A stretch of 64,000 bases of DNA from Azomonas macrocytogenes (GTDB lineage Bacteria; Pseudomonadota; Gammaproteobacteria; Pseudomonadales; Pseudomonadaceae): assembly GCF_014191985.1 (NCBI RefSeq), contig NZ_JACHXI010000006.1, positions 62,001 through 126,000 on the forward strand, read 5' to 3'. A program made the position numbers and the translations under genes. Shown piece after piece: positions 34,486 to 44,123 of the stretch; position 1 is the first letter of the stretch, and each line of letters begins with the position of its first letter. The notes under the pieces are model-generated. The model saw nothing but the letters and a program-made list of their open reading frames with translations, had not been told where the DNA came from and made no database searches.

Positions 34486-37218
34486 TCAGTGCGCCTCGTC
34501 CCAATTGTTGCCGATGCCTGTCTCGACCAGCAGCGGTACGGCCAGGTCGGCGGCCTGACTCATCAGCGGGGCGAGTTTTTCCCGCACTTCCTCCACATGC
34601 TGCTCGTGTACTTCCAGCACCAGCTCATCGTGGACCTGCAGGATGATCCGGGCATCCAGGCCGCTGTCCTGCAGCCAGTGATCCACCGCGACCATGGCGC
34701 GCTTGATGATGTCCGCTGCAGTGCCCTGCATGGGTGCGTTGATGGCGGTGCGCTCGGCGGCCTTGCGCAGGTTGCCGTTCTTCGACTGGATTTCCGGCAG
34801 GTACAGGCGCCGGCCGAACAGCGTCTCGACGTAACCCTGCTCGGCGGCCTGCGCGCGAGTGCGTTCCATGTAGGCGAGCACGCCGGGGTAGCGGGCGAAG
34901 TAGCGGTCGATATAGGCCTGGGCTTCCGGCCGGCCGACGCCGATCTGTTTGGCCAGACCGAAGGCGCTCATGCCGTAGATCAGGCCGAAGTTGATGGCCT
35001 TGGCGCGGCGGCGCTGTTCATTGCTGACTTCTTCCAGCGGCACGCCCATGATTTCGGCGGCGGTGGCGCGATGGATGTCCAGGTCGTTCTGGAAGGCATG
35101 CAGCAGGCTTTCGTCGCGGGCCAGGTGCGCCATGATGCGTAGTTCGATCTGCGAATAGTCCGCCGCCAGCAACCGGTAGCCTTCGGGGGCAATGAAGGCC
35201 TGGCGGATACGCCGGCCTTCGGCGGTACGGATCGGGATGTTCTGCAGGTTCGGGTCGCTCGAGGACAGCCGTCCGGTGGCGGTGACCGCCTGGTGATAGC
35301 TGGTGTGGATGCGCCCGGTGCGCGGGTTGATCTGCTGCGGCAGTTTGTCGGTGTAGGTGCCCTTGAGCTTGCTCAGGGTGCGATGCTGCATGATCACCTT
35401 GGGGAGCGGGTAATCCTGCTCGGCCAGGTCGGCCAGTACGCTTTCGGCGGTGGAAGGCTGGCCACCGGCGGTCTTGGACAGTACCGGGCAGCCGAGTTTT
35501 TCATAGAGGATGGCGCCGAGCTGCTTGGGCGAACCCAGGTTGAATTCCTGCCCGGCGATGGCATGGGCCTCTTTCTCCAGCTCGATCAGCTTCTCGCCCA
35601 GCTCGCGGCTTTGCACGCCGAGCAGCTCAGCATCGACCAGCGCGCCGTTGCGCTCGATGCGCGCCAGTACCGGTACCAGCGGCATTTCGATGTCGGTCAG
35701 CACCTTGGCCAGCGACGGTATGGCTTCGAGTCTTTCCCACAGCGTCCGGTGCAGGCGCAGGGTGATATCGGCATCCTCGGCGGCGTAGGGCCCCGCCTGC
35801 TCGATGGCGATCTGATCGAAAGTCAGCTGCTTGGCACCCTTGCCGGCGATGTCTTCGAAGCGGATGGTACCGCGGCCAAGGTACTTCAGCGCCAGGCTAT
35901 CCATGTCGTGGCGGGTCGCGGTGGCGTCCAGCACATAGGATTCGAGCATGGTGTCGTAGGCCTGTCCGCGCAGTTCGATGCCGTAACGGATCAGTACGTT
36001 CATGTCGTACTTGCCGTGCTGGCAGATTTTCGTTTTTTGCGGGTCTTCCAGCAGCGGCTTGAGCGCGGCGAGCACTGTATCCAGGTCGAGTTGCTCCGGC
36101 GCGCCCATATAGCGGTGCGTCAGCGGTACATAGGCCGCTTCGTTCTCAGTGACGGCGAACGACACGCCGACCAGCTCGGCGCGCTGGGCATCGATGCTGG
36201 TGGTTTCGGTATCAACCGCAAACAGCGTGGCGGCTTTGAGTTTTTCCAGCCAGGCGGCGAAATCGACCGGTTCGAGGATGGTGGTGTACTGCGCCTGGGC
36301 CTGGATCGATTCACCGTCCGAGTCGTCCTGGCTGGCAGCTGCCTCGCGCAGCAGTTCATCCAGCCAGGCCTTGAACTCCAGCTCCCGGTAGAGCGCAATC
36401 AGCGCCTCGCGGTGCGGCGCCTCGGGCAGCAGGGCATCGATCTCGATATCCAGTGGTACGTCGAGCTTGATGGTCGCCAGTTCATAAGAGAGAAAGGCGG
36501 CGTCGCGGTGTTCTTCCAGCTTGGCGGCCAGCGACTTGGCGCCGCGAATCGACAGGCCGGCTACCTGGTCGAGGTTGGCGTAGATGCCTTGCAAGCCGCC
36601 ATTGATCCCGGTGAGCAGGCCGCAGGCGGTTTTTTCGCCCACGCCCGGCACGCCGGGAATGTTGTCCACTTTGTCGCCCATCAGCGCGAGAAAATCGATG
36701 ATCAGCTCCGGGCCGACGCCGAACCTGGTCTTTACGCCCTCGATGTCGTAGACGCTGCCGGTCATGGTGTTGACCAGGGTGACGTGCGGACAGACCAACT
36801 GGGCCATGTCCTTGTCGCCGGTGGAGATCACCACGTCGCGCCCGGCGCCGGCGCATTGCCGGGCCAGGGTGCCGATCACGTCATCGGCTTCCACGCCATC
36901 GACGCACAACAGCGGCAGGCCCAGGGCGCGGATGCTGGCATGCAGTGGCTCTACCTGAGCGCGCAGATCATCCGGCATCGGCGGACGGTGGGATTTATAG
37001 TGGGCGAAGAGTTCATCACGAAAGGTCTTGCCTTTGGCGTCGAAGACCACTGCGAAGGGGCTTTGCGGATACTGGCGGCGCAGGCTGAGCAACATGTTCA
37101 GCACACCTTTCACCGCACCGGTCGGCTTGCCGGTGGAGGTGGTCAGCGGGGGTAGGGCATGGAAGGCGCGATACAGGTAGGACGAACCGTCCACCAGAAC
37201 GAGAGGCGCTTGGTTCAT
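34486..37218 (-). CDS. polA: DNA polymerase I
   Basis: A 910-residue family A polymerase. The 5'-3' nuclease domain covers about 1-290 ([16 protein letters not shown]), the proofreading domain about 310-490 (the DxE motif in [11 protein letters not shown] is intact), and the polymerase domain follows with motif [15 protein letters not shown], motif [19 protein letters not shown] and motif [10 protein letters not shown]. The ATG at 37218 fits the standard N-terminus; a longer frame is spurious. It acts in Okazaki fragment maturation and excision repair. It is divergent from a DUF2782 gene, the usual Pseudomonas order. Confidence 0.97.
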   Translation of the reverse strand: MNQAPLVLVDGSSYLYRAFHALPPLTTSTGKPTGAVKGVLNMLLSLRRQYPQSPFAVVFDAKGKTFRDELFAHYKSHRPPMPDDLRAQVEPLHASIRALGLPLLCVDGVEADDVIGTLARQCAGAGRDVVISTGDKDMAQLVCPHVTLVNTMTGSVYDIEGVKTRFGVGPELIIDFLALMGDKVDNIPGVPGVGEKTACGLLTGINGGLQGIYANLDQVAGLSIRGAKSLAAKLEEHRDAAFLSYELATIKLDVPLDIEIDALLPEAPHREALIALYRELEFKAWLDELLREAAASQDDSDGESIQAQAQYTTILEPVDFAAWLEKLKAATLFAVDTETTSIDAQRAELVGVSFAVTENEAAYVPLTHRYMGAPEQLDLDTVLAALKPLLEDPQKTKICQHGKYDMNVLIRYGIELRGQAYDTMLESYVLDATATRHDMDSLALKYLGRGTIRFEDIAGKGAKQLTFDQIAIEQAGPYAAEDADITLRLHRTLWERLEAIPSLAKVLTDIEMPLVPVLARIERNGALVDAELLGVQSRELGEKLIELEKEAHAIAGQEFNLGSPKQLGAILYEKLGCPVLSKTAGGQPSTAESVLADLAEQDYPLPKVIMQHRTLSKLKGTYTDKLPQQINPRTGRIHTSYHQAVTATGRLSSSDPNLQNIPIRTAEGRRIRQAFIAPEGYRLLAADYSQIELRIMAHLARDESLLHAFQNDLDIHRATAAEIMGVPLEEVSNEQRRRAKAINFGLIYGMSAFGLAKQIGVGRPEAQAYIDRYFARYPGVLAYMERTRAQAAEQGYVETLFGRRLYLPEIQSKNGNLRKAAERTAINAPMQGTAADIIKRAMVAVDHWLQDSGLDARIILQVHDELVLEVHEQHVEEVREKLAPLMSQAADLAVPLLVETGIGNNWDEAH

Positions 37219-37290
37219 GGGTAGAATCAACCTTTTCGGCGGGTCCGGCGCTAAAATGGAAGGACCACTCAGTAAAGGAGCAAGGTTAGC

Positions 37291-37602
37291 ATGCGCGCTC
37301 TCAAACACTTGATGCTGGTTGCTGTGCTGGCAAGCGTGCAACTGCCGGCCATTGCCCAGCAAGAGCAATTACCCTCCATGGCCCCGGACCCGCAGTCACC
37401 AGGCGATCCGGACGTGACCATCCGTACGGAAGGCGACCGCACCATCGAGGAATATCGTCTCAATGGCATCCTCTATGCCGTGAAAGTCACACCCACGTAT
37501 GGCAAGCCCTATTTCCTGGTGCGTGCCGACGGTGACAATAATTTCGTCAATTCCGAAAAGCCGGGCATGTTGATTCCTGCCTGGAAAATCTTCAGTTGGT
37601 AA
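37291..37602 (+). CDS. DUF2782 domain secreted protein
   Basis: A 103-residue protein with a signal peptide ([16 protein letters not shown]) and the DUF2782 core ([19 protein letters not shown], then [14 protein letters not shown]). An AAGGAG site precedes the ATG. The family is conserved between polA and thrB in Pseudomonas; its role is unknown. It lies 13 bp before thrB and is likely cotranscribed. Confidence 0.9.
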   Translation: MRALKHLMLVAVLASVQLPAIAQQEQLPSMAPDPQSPGDPDVTIRTEGDRTIEEYRLNGILYAVKVTPTYGKPYFLVRADGDNNFVNSEKPGMLIPAWKIFSW

Positions 37603-37615
37603 GCAGAAAACCCTT

Positions 37616-38566
37616 ATGTCCGTATTTACGCCGCTGGAACGCCACGAACTCGATGTTTTTCTCGCCCCTTACCGGCTTGGCCGGCTGCGCGATTTCCAGG
37701 GGATCGCCGAAGGCAGCGAGAACAGCAATTTCTTCGTCAGCCTGGAGCAGGGCGAATTCGTCCTGACCCTGGTGGAGCGCGGTCCGGTCGACGATCTGCC
37801 GTTTTTCATCGAGCTGCTTGAAGTCTTGCACCAGGCCGGGTTGCCGGTGCCCTACGCCTTGCCCGACGAAAACGGCAATACCTTGCGTTCGCTGGCGGAA
37901 AAACCGGCGCTGCTGCAACCGCGCCTGCCCGGCAAGCACATTGCCGAGCCGAACGCCCATCACTGTGCCGAAGTCGGCCGGTTGCTGGCGCGGCTGCATC
38001 TGGCTACCCGCGACCATATTCTCGAACGGCGCAGCGACCGGGGCCTGGTGTGGATGCTGCGGGAAGGTCCGCTGCTCGCCATGAGCCTGCCGGACACGCA
38101 GTTGCCGGCCCTGCGCGAGGCGCTGGTGGAGGCCGAAACCCTGCAGAAACGCGTGCAGGAACTGCCACGTGCCAACCTGCACGCCGACCTATTTCTCGAC
38201 AATGTGCTGTTCGACGGCCCGCATCTTTCCGGCGTGATCGATTTTTACAACGCCTGCTCGGGGCCGATGCTCTATGACCTGGCGATCACCTTGAACGACT
38301 GGTGCTCGAACCCCGACGGCTCGCTCGATCTGCCGCGTGCCCAGGCGTTGCTGGCAGCCTATTCGAGCCTGCGCCGCTTTACGCCGGTCGAGGCCGAGCT
38401 ATGGCCATCGATGCTGCGCATCGCCTGCCTGCGCTTCTGGCTGTCGCGCCTGATCGCCGTCCAGGAACATGCCGGCCGCGAGGTGCTGATCAAGAATCCG
38501 GACGAGTTCTATCATCGTCTGCTGGCGCGGCGGGATGAGGAAGTCAGGCTGCCGTTCGCACTTTGA
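37616..38566 (+). CDS. thrB: Homoserine kinase (type II, aminoglycoside-phosphotransferase fold)
   Basis: A 316-residue kinase that phosphorylates L-homoserine to O-phosphohomoserine in threonine synthesis. It belongs to the APH-like ThrB found in pseudomonads rather than the GHMP type of enterics. The catalytic loop NLHADLFLDNVLF carries the HxD motif and is followed by GVIDFYNAC. The N-terminus MSVFTPLERHELDVFLAPY is characteristic. Position after polA and DUF2782 agrees with Pseudomonas. Confidence 0.95.
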   Translation: MSVFTPLERHELDVFLAPYRLGRLRDFQGIAEGSENSNFFVSLEQGEFVLTLVERGPVDDLPFFIELLEVLHQAGLPVPYALPDENGNTLRSLAEKPALLQPRLPGKHIAEPNAHHCAEVGRLLARLHLATRDHILERRSDRGLVWMLREGPLLAMSLPDTQLPALREALVEAETLQKRVQELPRANLHADLFLDNVLFDGPHLSGVIDFYNACSGPMLYDLAITLNDWCSNPDGSLDLPRAQALLAAYSSLRRFTPVEAELWPSMLRIACLRFWLSRLIAVQEHAGREVLIKNPDEFYHRLLARRDEEVRLPFAL

Positions 38567-38600
38567 AAGGCTTCAATTCCAGGTTTTCAGGACCGGGATC

Positions 38601-38629
38601 GTGCCGCTGGAGCCTCTGGCCAGCGGTAC
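38601..38629. terminator. Hairpin between convergent thrB and LysR genes
   Basis: A ten-pair stem with one G-T wobble (GTGCCGCTGG at 38601-38610 against CCAGCGGTAC at 38620-38629), nine-base loop, in the 67-bp gap of two convergent genes. No strong T-run follows, so it is a possible, weak or factor-assisted terminator. Confidence 0.35.
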
Positions 38630-38633
38630 GTAA

Positions 38634-39524
38634 TCAGGCCGCCGTACCCAGGTGCGCCGCCAGGTAGTCGAGGAACGCGCGTACGCGCAGCGTAAGGTGG
38701 CGCCTGTGCGGGTAGATGGCATGCAGCGGGGCGGCGGGAATCGGATAGTCGGCCAGAACCTGTACCAGACGACCGACGCGCAGATCCTCGGCCACATCCC
38801 AGATGGACTTGCGCGCAATGCCATGCCCGGCCAGCGCCCATTGGTGTACGGCGTCGCCGTCGTTGGCCACCAGCGTGGCCGCGATCTTCACCGTCACGGG
38901 TTCGTCGCCCTCGAAACGCCACTCCGTCTGCGTCTGATGTCCGATCTGCAGGCACTGGTGGTGGACCAGTTCCGTTGGATGACGCGGTTCGCCATGGTGC
39001 TGTAGATAGTCCGGCGAAGCGCACAGTATCCGGTGGTTGGGCGCCAATGGCTGGGAGATGTAGGACGAATCGTCCAGAGCGCCGTAACGTACGGCTAGAT
39101 CCACGCCGGACTCGACCAGATCGAGCACCGTGTCGGTGAGTTCGAGCTGCACGTGCAATTGCGGATGCAAGGCGCGGAACTCTGCCAGCAGCGGAGTGAT
39201 GCGCCGACGTCCCAGGGCTACCGGGGCGGTCACCCGCAAGTGCCCCGATACCGTTGCGCTGTGCCGGGACAACTGCTGCTCGACCTGCTCCAGATCGGCC
39301 AGTATCTGCACGGCACGCTGATAGAAAAGCCTGCCCTCGGCGGTAAGCGATTGGCGTCGCGTAGTCCGCTGCAGCAGGCGTGCGCCCAGATTATTTTCCA
39401 ACAGGCGAAGCCGCCGACTGACCACCGGCAGCGAGATGTTCAATTTGCGCGCCGTCGCCGACAGTGTTCCTGCTTCCACCACCTGCACGAACAGGCGCAA
39501 CAAGGACAGGTCATTGATGGCCAT
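38634..39524 (-). CDS. LysR family transcriptional regulator
   Basis: A 296-residue LysR regulator of the CrgA-like type, with helix-turn-helix DLSLLRLFVQVVEAGTLSAT and effector domain after 90. The ATG at 39524 is chosen over a longer frame because the DNA-binding domain starts right there. It is divergent from the Tat-exported aldo/keto reductase (112 bp gap) and is the probable regulator of that gene and perhaps of the next three. Confidence 0.9.
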   Translation of the reverse strand: MAINDLSLLRLFVQVVEAGTLSATARKLNISLPVVSRRLRLLENNLGARLLQRTTRRQSLTAEGRLFYQRAVQILADLEQVEQQLSRHSATVSGHLRVTAPVALGRRRITPLLAEFRALHPQLHVQLELTDTVLDLVESGVDLAVRYGALDDSSYISQPLAPNHRILCASPDYLQHHGEPRHPTELVHHQCLQIGHQTQTEWRFEGDEPVTVKIAATLVANDGDAVHQWALAGHGIARKSIWDVAEDLRVGRLVQVLADYPIPAAPLHAIYPHRRHLTLRVRAFLDYLAAHLGTAA

Positions 39525-39636
39525 CGATTGTTTCTTCCTGCGGCAATAGTTCATTAGGTTTCCTGTCAATCATTAGCACAGAAAACCTATCTACACTCGA
39601 TTTACATACCGTGCGTATTGTTTAAGGAATGCTCCG

Positions 39637-40563
39637 ATGCTATCCCGACGTCGTTTCGTTTCCGGCTGTGCGTTGGCCTCGGCGGGCCTTGCCGTCGCTG
39701 GCTCTACGCGTTTCGCCCTTGGCGCTGTGCCCGCTACCCAGGCGTTGCAGATGCGCGCCATTCCTTCTACCGGCGAACGCCTGCCGGTGATTGGCATGGG
39801 GAGCTCCGGCAGTTTCGATGTCGGTAACAGTGCCGCCGAGCTCGATCCGCTGCGTGAAGTGCTGCGGCGTTTCTTCGCTGCCGGCGCAACGCTGATCGAC
39901 ACGGCCCCTGGCTACGGCAATGCCGAGGCGGTCCTTGGCCGGCTGCTGGCGGAACTTGAGCTGCGCTCCAGGGCATTTCTGGCCACCAAGATCGGCGCCA
40001 CCGGCCGCGCAGCCGGACTGGCGCAGTTCCAGCGCTCCTTGCAGTTGCTGCAGACCGATAAGGTCGAACTGCTGCAGGTGCACAGCCTGCAAGACTGGAA
40101 GACGCAGATCGAGGTGATCAACGAACTCAAGGCCCAGGGCAAGACCCGCTACACCGGTGTCACCCACTGGCTGGACAGCGGGCACGACGAACTGGCCGAG
40201 GTGGTCCGAGCGGTCAAGCCGGACTTTTTGCAAGTCAACTACTCGGTCATTTCGCGCAGTGCCGAAACCAGGATATTCCCGATAGCCAAGGAGCTGGGCG
40301 TAGCCGTACTGGTCAATCGTGCCTTCGACGATGGCCGGTTGTTCGCCAGAGTCAAGGGCAAGGCGTTGCCGGCCTGGGCCGCCGAGGCCGGCATCACTTC
40401 CTGGGCACAGGCGTTTCTCCAGTTCGCCCTCAGTGATCCGGCGGTCACCGCAGTGATCCCGGCCACCGGCAAGCCGGACCGGCAGACTGACAATCTCAAG
40501 GCTGGCAGCGAAGCGGTGCTGACGGCTGCGCAGCGACAGTCACTGATCGATCTGGTCGGTTGA
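39637..40563 (+). CDS. Tat-exported aldo/keto reductase
   Basis: A 308-residue aldo/keto reductase with a twin-arginine signal peptide (LSRRRFVSGCALASAGLAVA). The catalytic tetrad of the fold is visible: Asp and Tyr in IDTAPGYG, Lys in FLATKIG and His in LQVHSL. Tat export implies a folded, cofactor-bearing enzyme delivered to the periplasm. The substrate is unknown. It leads a run of four plus-strand genes; the next begins 10 bp later. Confidence 0.9.
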   Translation: MLSRRRFVSGCALASAGLAVAGSTRFALGAVPATQALQMRAIPSTGERLPVIGMGSSGSFDVGNSAAELDPLREVLRRFFAAGATLIDTAPGYGNAEAVLGRLLAELELRSRAFLATKIGATGRAAGLAQFQRSLQLLQTDKVELLQVHSLQDWKTQIEVINELKAQGKTRYTGVTHWLDSGHDELAEVVRAVKPDFLQVNYSVISRSAETRIFPIAKELGVAVLVNRAFDDGRLFARVKGKALPAWAAEAGITSWAQAFLQFALSDPAVTAVIPATGKPDRQTDNLKAGSEAVLTAAQRQSLIDLVG

Positions 40564-40573
40564 GGGCTACCTG

Positions 40574-41911
40574 ATGAACACACCTTCGGCACCGCTTCGC
40601 CGCCTGACCAAACTGCTCAATCTGGAACCCCGCGAAGCGCCTGCCGTGCTGGCGGGACTGTTGATGTTTTTCCTGCTGTTCACCGGCTATTTCATGCTGC
40701 GACCGGTTCGCGAGACGATGGGCGTGGCCGGCGGGGTGGAGAATCTGCAATGGCTGTTTACCGGCACCTTCGTCGCCACACTGGTGGCGCTGCCGTTGTT
40801 CGGCTGGCTGGCCTCCAAGGTGTCGCGCCGGCGCATCGTGCCTTGGGTGTACGGTTTCTTCGTGCTCAATCTGCTGGGTTTTGCCGTGGCCCTGGCGAGC
40901 CGTCCGGATGATCCCTGGATCGCGCGCGCGTTCTATATCTGGTTGTCGGTGTTCAACATGCTGACGATCTCGCTGGCCTGGAGCGTGATGGCCGATATAT
41001 TCGTCACCGGCGAGGCGAAACGCCTGTTCGCATTGATCGCAGGCGGTGCCAGCCTCGGCGGCCTGACTGGCCCGATCCTGGGGACACTGCTGGTCGCGCC
41101 GCTCGGTCATGCCGGCCTGCTCGTGCTATCTGCAGTACTTTTGGCCAGCAGTGCGCTGGCGGCGGTGTGGCTGCATCGCTGGCGCGATCACCATCCGGTC
41201 GAGGCAGGCGCGAGTACGGATGAGCCGGTGCGGCGCAAGCCCCTGGGCGGCAATCCGTTTGCCGGTGCCACGGCGGTATTTCACTCACGCTATCTGCTGG
41301 GCATCGCGGTCTTCGTGGTGCTGCTGGCCAGTGTCACCACCTTCCTGTACTTCGAGCAGGCGCGGATGGTCGCCGAATACTTTCCCGACCGCGTTCGCCA
41401 GACCCAGGTATTCGGGCTGATCGATACCGTGGTGCAAACGCTGGCCATCCTGACTCAGGTGTTTTTGACCGGGCGCATTGCGCAGAAACTGGGTGTGGGG
41501 GTATTGCTGGTGGCCGTGCCGCTAGTGATGGCCGCCGGTTTCCTGTGGCTGGCACTGGCCCCCGTGTTCGCCGTATTCGTGGTGGTGATGGTGGTGCGCC
41601 GCGCCGGCGAATACGCACTGGTGCGGCCGGGCCGGGAGATGCTTTACACCGTGGTGCCGGCCGAACAGAAGTACAAGGCCAAGAACTTCATCGACACCGT
41701 GGTCTACCGCGGCGGCGATGCCGCCAGCGGGTGGGTCAAGCGCGGTCTCGATTTGATCGGCGAGCATCCGGCGCTGGCGATGATCATCGGTGCGGCGCTG
41801 GCACTGGTATGGGCGCTGACGGGCGTCGGCCTCGGGCGTGCACAGCAGCGCCGCGAGGCTGGCGAGACGGCCCGGTCTTCTGCATCGCCGCCGGTTGAAG
41901 GTTCTGCATGA
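40574..41911 (+). CDS. MFS / Npt1-Npt2-like carrier
   Basis: A 445-residue inner-membrane protein with about 12 helices. It resembles the group of MFS proteins related to ATP/ADP translocases (LLMFFLLFTGYFMLRPVRETMG at the first helix, GRIAQKLGVG and RPGREMLYTVVPAEQKYKAKN near the C-terminal third). These are widespread in proteobacteria but mostly uncharacterised. It follows the aldo/keto reductase closely, so it may move that enzyme's substrate or product. Confidence 0.85.
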   Translation: MNTPSAPLRRLTKLLNLEPREAPAVLAGLLMFFLLFTGYFMLRPVRETMGVAGGVENLQWLFTGTFVATLVALPLFGWLASKVSRRRIVPWVYGFFVLNLLGFAVALASRPDDPWIARAFYIWLSVFNMLTISLAWSVMADIFVTGEAKRLFALIAGGASLGGLTGPILGTLLVAPLGHAGLLVLSAVLLASSALAAVWLHRWRDHHPVEAGASTDEPVRRKPLGGNPFAGATAVFHSRYLLGIAVFVVLLASVTTFLYFEQARMVAEYFPDRVRQTQVFGLIDTVVQTLAILTQVFLTGRIAQKLGVGVLLVAVPLVMAAGFLWLALAPVFAVFVVVMVVRRAGEYALVRPGREMLYTVVPAEQKYKAKNFIDTVVYRGGDAASGWVKRGLDLIGEHPALAMIIGAALALVWALTGVGLGRAQQRREAGETARSSASPPVEGSA

Positions 41912-42009
41912 ACCTTGTCGCGGGCCTGACGCGATTGCCTGATTCATTCACCGTGGCTTGCCTTGCAAGCCCATGTGGCGGCGATCCGCCAAGACCAGGA
42001 GGTAAATAC

Positions 42010-42855
42010 ATGCGCATTCCCGCTCTGCCAACGGCCTTTTTTGTCCTGCTCTGCTATTGGGGGCTGGCCTTTGTCCAGCCTGCAGCCGCGGCCCCGCCGG
42101 AAGCACGGACGGTGCTGATCACCGGTGCCACATCCGGCATCGGAGCGACCACGGCGCGCCGTTTCGCGGCCGAAGGCTGGAAGGTGGTCGCTACCGGCCG
42201 CCGCGCAGAGCGCCTGCAACCGCTGGTCGAGGAATTCGGGGCTGACCGTGTGTATCCGGCGGTTTTCGATATGCGCGATGCGCCAGCCATGGACAAGGCT
42301 CTGGATGCTTTGCCCAAAGACTTCCGCGAGATCGACCTGCTGATCAACAACGCCGGCCTTTCGCTCGGCACCGGGCCGGCACAGCAGGCCAATCTGGAGG
42401 ATTGGCGCACGATGATCGATACCAATATCACCGCTCTGGTCACGCTGACTCACCACCTGCTGCCAAAACTGATCGAACGCCATGGTCAGATCATCAACAT
42501 CGGCTCGGTCGCCGGCAACTACCCCTATCCCGGCAGTAACGTCTATGGCGGTACCAAGGCGTTCGTCGATCAGTTCTCGATGGGGCTGCGCAGCGATTTG
42601 CGCGGGACTGGCGTGCGTGTGACCGTGGTCCAGCCCGGAATGGTCGAAACGGAATTCACCCAGGTCCGCACCAAGGGCGACGCAGAGGCTTCCAAGCGTA
42701 CCTATCAGGACGCCAACCCGATGACCCCGCAAGACATCGCCGAAAGCCTGTTCTGGCTGGCCTCACTACCACCGCGTATGAACGTGAACCGACTTGAAGT
42801 GGTCGCGACGTCGCAGTCATTTGCGCGTCTGGAGGTGACTCGCGATGCTCCCTGA
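42010..42855 (+). CDS. SDR family oxidoreductase with N-terminal signal peptide
   Basis: A 281-residue short-chain dehydrogenase similar to YdfG-type serine/3-hydroxy acid dehydrogenases: TGATSGIG, NNAGLSLG, catalytic Ser in NIGSVAGN and YGGTK. Unusually it carries a hydrophobic, signal-like N-terminus (FFVLLCYWGLAFVQPAAAA) before the Rossmann fold. The ATG at 42010 has a perfect AGGAGG site, which decides the start against a longer frame. It is therefore exported or membrane-anchored, odd for an NAD(P)-dependent enzyme. Confidence 0.88.
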   Translation: MRIPALPTAFFVLLCYWGLAFVQPAAAAPPEARTVLITGATSGIGATTARRFAAEGWKVVATGRRAERLQPLVEEFGADRVYPAVFDMRDAPAMDKALDALPKDFREIDLLINNAGLSLGTGPAQQANLEDWRTMIDTNITALVTLTHHLLPKLIERHGQIINIGSVAGNYPYPGSNVYGGTKAFVDQFSMGLRSDLRGTGVRVTVVQPGMVETEFTQVRTKGDAEASKRTYQDANPMTPQDIAESLFWLASLPPRMNVNRLEVVATSQSFARLEVTRDAP

Positions 42856-42969
42856 ATCGACAGCGTCGACCCCACGGTTCCGGTGGCAGAAACAGACATC
42901 GTGAAGGCTGCGTGATCGACTGTGCGCAACTGTGCGATCGATTCCCGATTGGCGCAGCAAACGGAGACC

Positions 42970-44004
42970 ATGAGCCGGATGAAACGGCGCAAGCTATTGG
43001 CCCTGGCTGGTTCGACGTTGGCAATGACGGCCTTCGGTCGGCCCGCATTCGCGGTGCAAGGGGGGGATATCCTGGTCCTCGTCGAAAAGGACATGCCTGC
43101 CGTGAGCTTCTATGCACTGCCACAAGGCCGGCGGCTGAGTAGTATCCCGCTGCCGGCGCAACCGCATGAAATTGCCGTCGATGCGCAGGGCCGCTATGCC
43201 TACATTGCCCAGTACGGCGTGGCGCGTTGGCGTGGTCCGGGAGTTGGCGGTGATCGCGTGTTCGTGATCGACCTGGTTGGTCGCCGTTTGCACCGTACTA
43301 TCGACCTGTCGCCATTCCGGCGTTTGCACGGCATCCGTATGGATCAGGCTGGCCGGCTATACGTGCTGGCTGAGCTCGACTCGGTACTGATTCGCTTCGA
43401 CGACCCAGCAAACAGCGATGTGCCCGATCAGGCGGTGCCGCTGGGTGGACTGCGCAGCCATTACCTGGTGATCAGACGCGACGGTCGGCGCGCCTATGTA
43501 GCAGATACGCTCAGCGGCATGGTGATCCTGGCCGATCCCCACGATCCTTCCGTGGCGCCGGTCAAGCGTTTCAGCGGCAAGGGGCCGGAAGGCTGCTGTC
43601 TGAGCCCCGATGAAGCCACCTTCTACGTCATCAACCGCTACGGTAGCGACATCGTCGCCTACGACGCGCACGACATGCGCGAGCTGCGCCGGATGCCGAC
43701 GCGTGGCGAAGCCGTGCGCGTGGTTTCCCTACCCGATGGAAAACTGCTCGTATCCAACGAGGCCGACCGCAGCCTGTCGCTGCTGCGACCGGACACCCTG
43801 GCCGAGGAGCGCCGTTTGCCGCTGGGCGTGGCAGCACCAGGTCTGAACCTTGCTGCCGATGGCCGTTGGTTGTATGCCGCACTCGATGACGATCACGTGG
43901 CCGTGATCGATCTGCTTGCATGGAAAATCGAAACCCGTTTCGCGACATGGGCCGGCCCGGATGCCGCCATCATGCTGCCGGCTGGCGCGCAAATCCAACG
44001 GTAA
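42970..44004 (+). CDS. Exported YncE-like beta-propeller protein
   Basis: A 344-residue protein with a probable twin-arginine signal (MKRRKLLALAGSTLAMTAFG) and seven-bladed propeller repeats such as IAVDAQGRYAYIAQYG, LRSHYLVIRRDGRRAYVAD and LNLAADGRWLYAALDD. YncE-type proteins are periplasmic and often found with redox enzymes. It is the last gene of the run aldo/keto reductase - carrier - SDR - propeller. Function is not established. Confidence 0.88.
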   Translation: MSRMKRRKLLALAGSTLAMTAFGRPAFAVQGGDILVLVEKDMPAVSFYALPQGRRLSSIPLPAQPHEIAVDAQGRYAYIAQYGVARWRGPGVGGDRVFVIDLVGRRLHRTIDLSPFRRLHGIRMDQAGRLYVLAELDSVLIRFDDPANSDVPDQAVPLGGLRSHYLVIRRDGRRAYVADTLSGMVILADPHDPSVAPVKRFSGKGPEGCCLSPDEATFYVINRYGSDIVAYDAHDMRELRRMPTRGEAVRVVSLPDGKLLVSNEADRSLSLLRPDTLAEERRLPLGVAAPGLNLAADGRWLYAALDDDHVAVIDLLAWKIETRFATWAGPDAAIMLPAGAQIQR

Positions 44005-44123
44005 GCGGCAGACATGAAAAGTCTTTGCTCGCGGTGTGTCTTGAATGGCCATGGACCCGGGGGCTGTTGCAATAATCTGGCAACATGTAGAGATGGCACA
44101 TTCACCTGTTTACGAACGGGCGT

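Noticed and set aside
35293-37155. 620-codon plus-strand frame
   Set aside because: Complement of polA; long antisense frames are common in high-GC genes.
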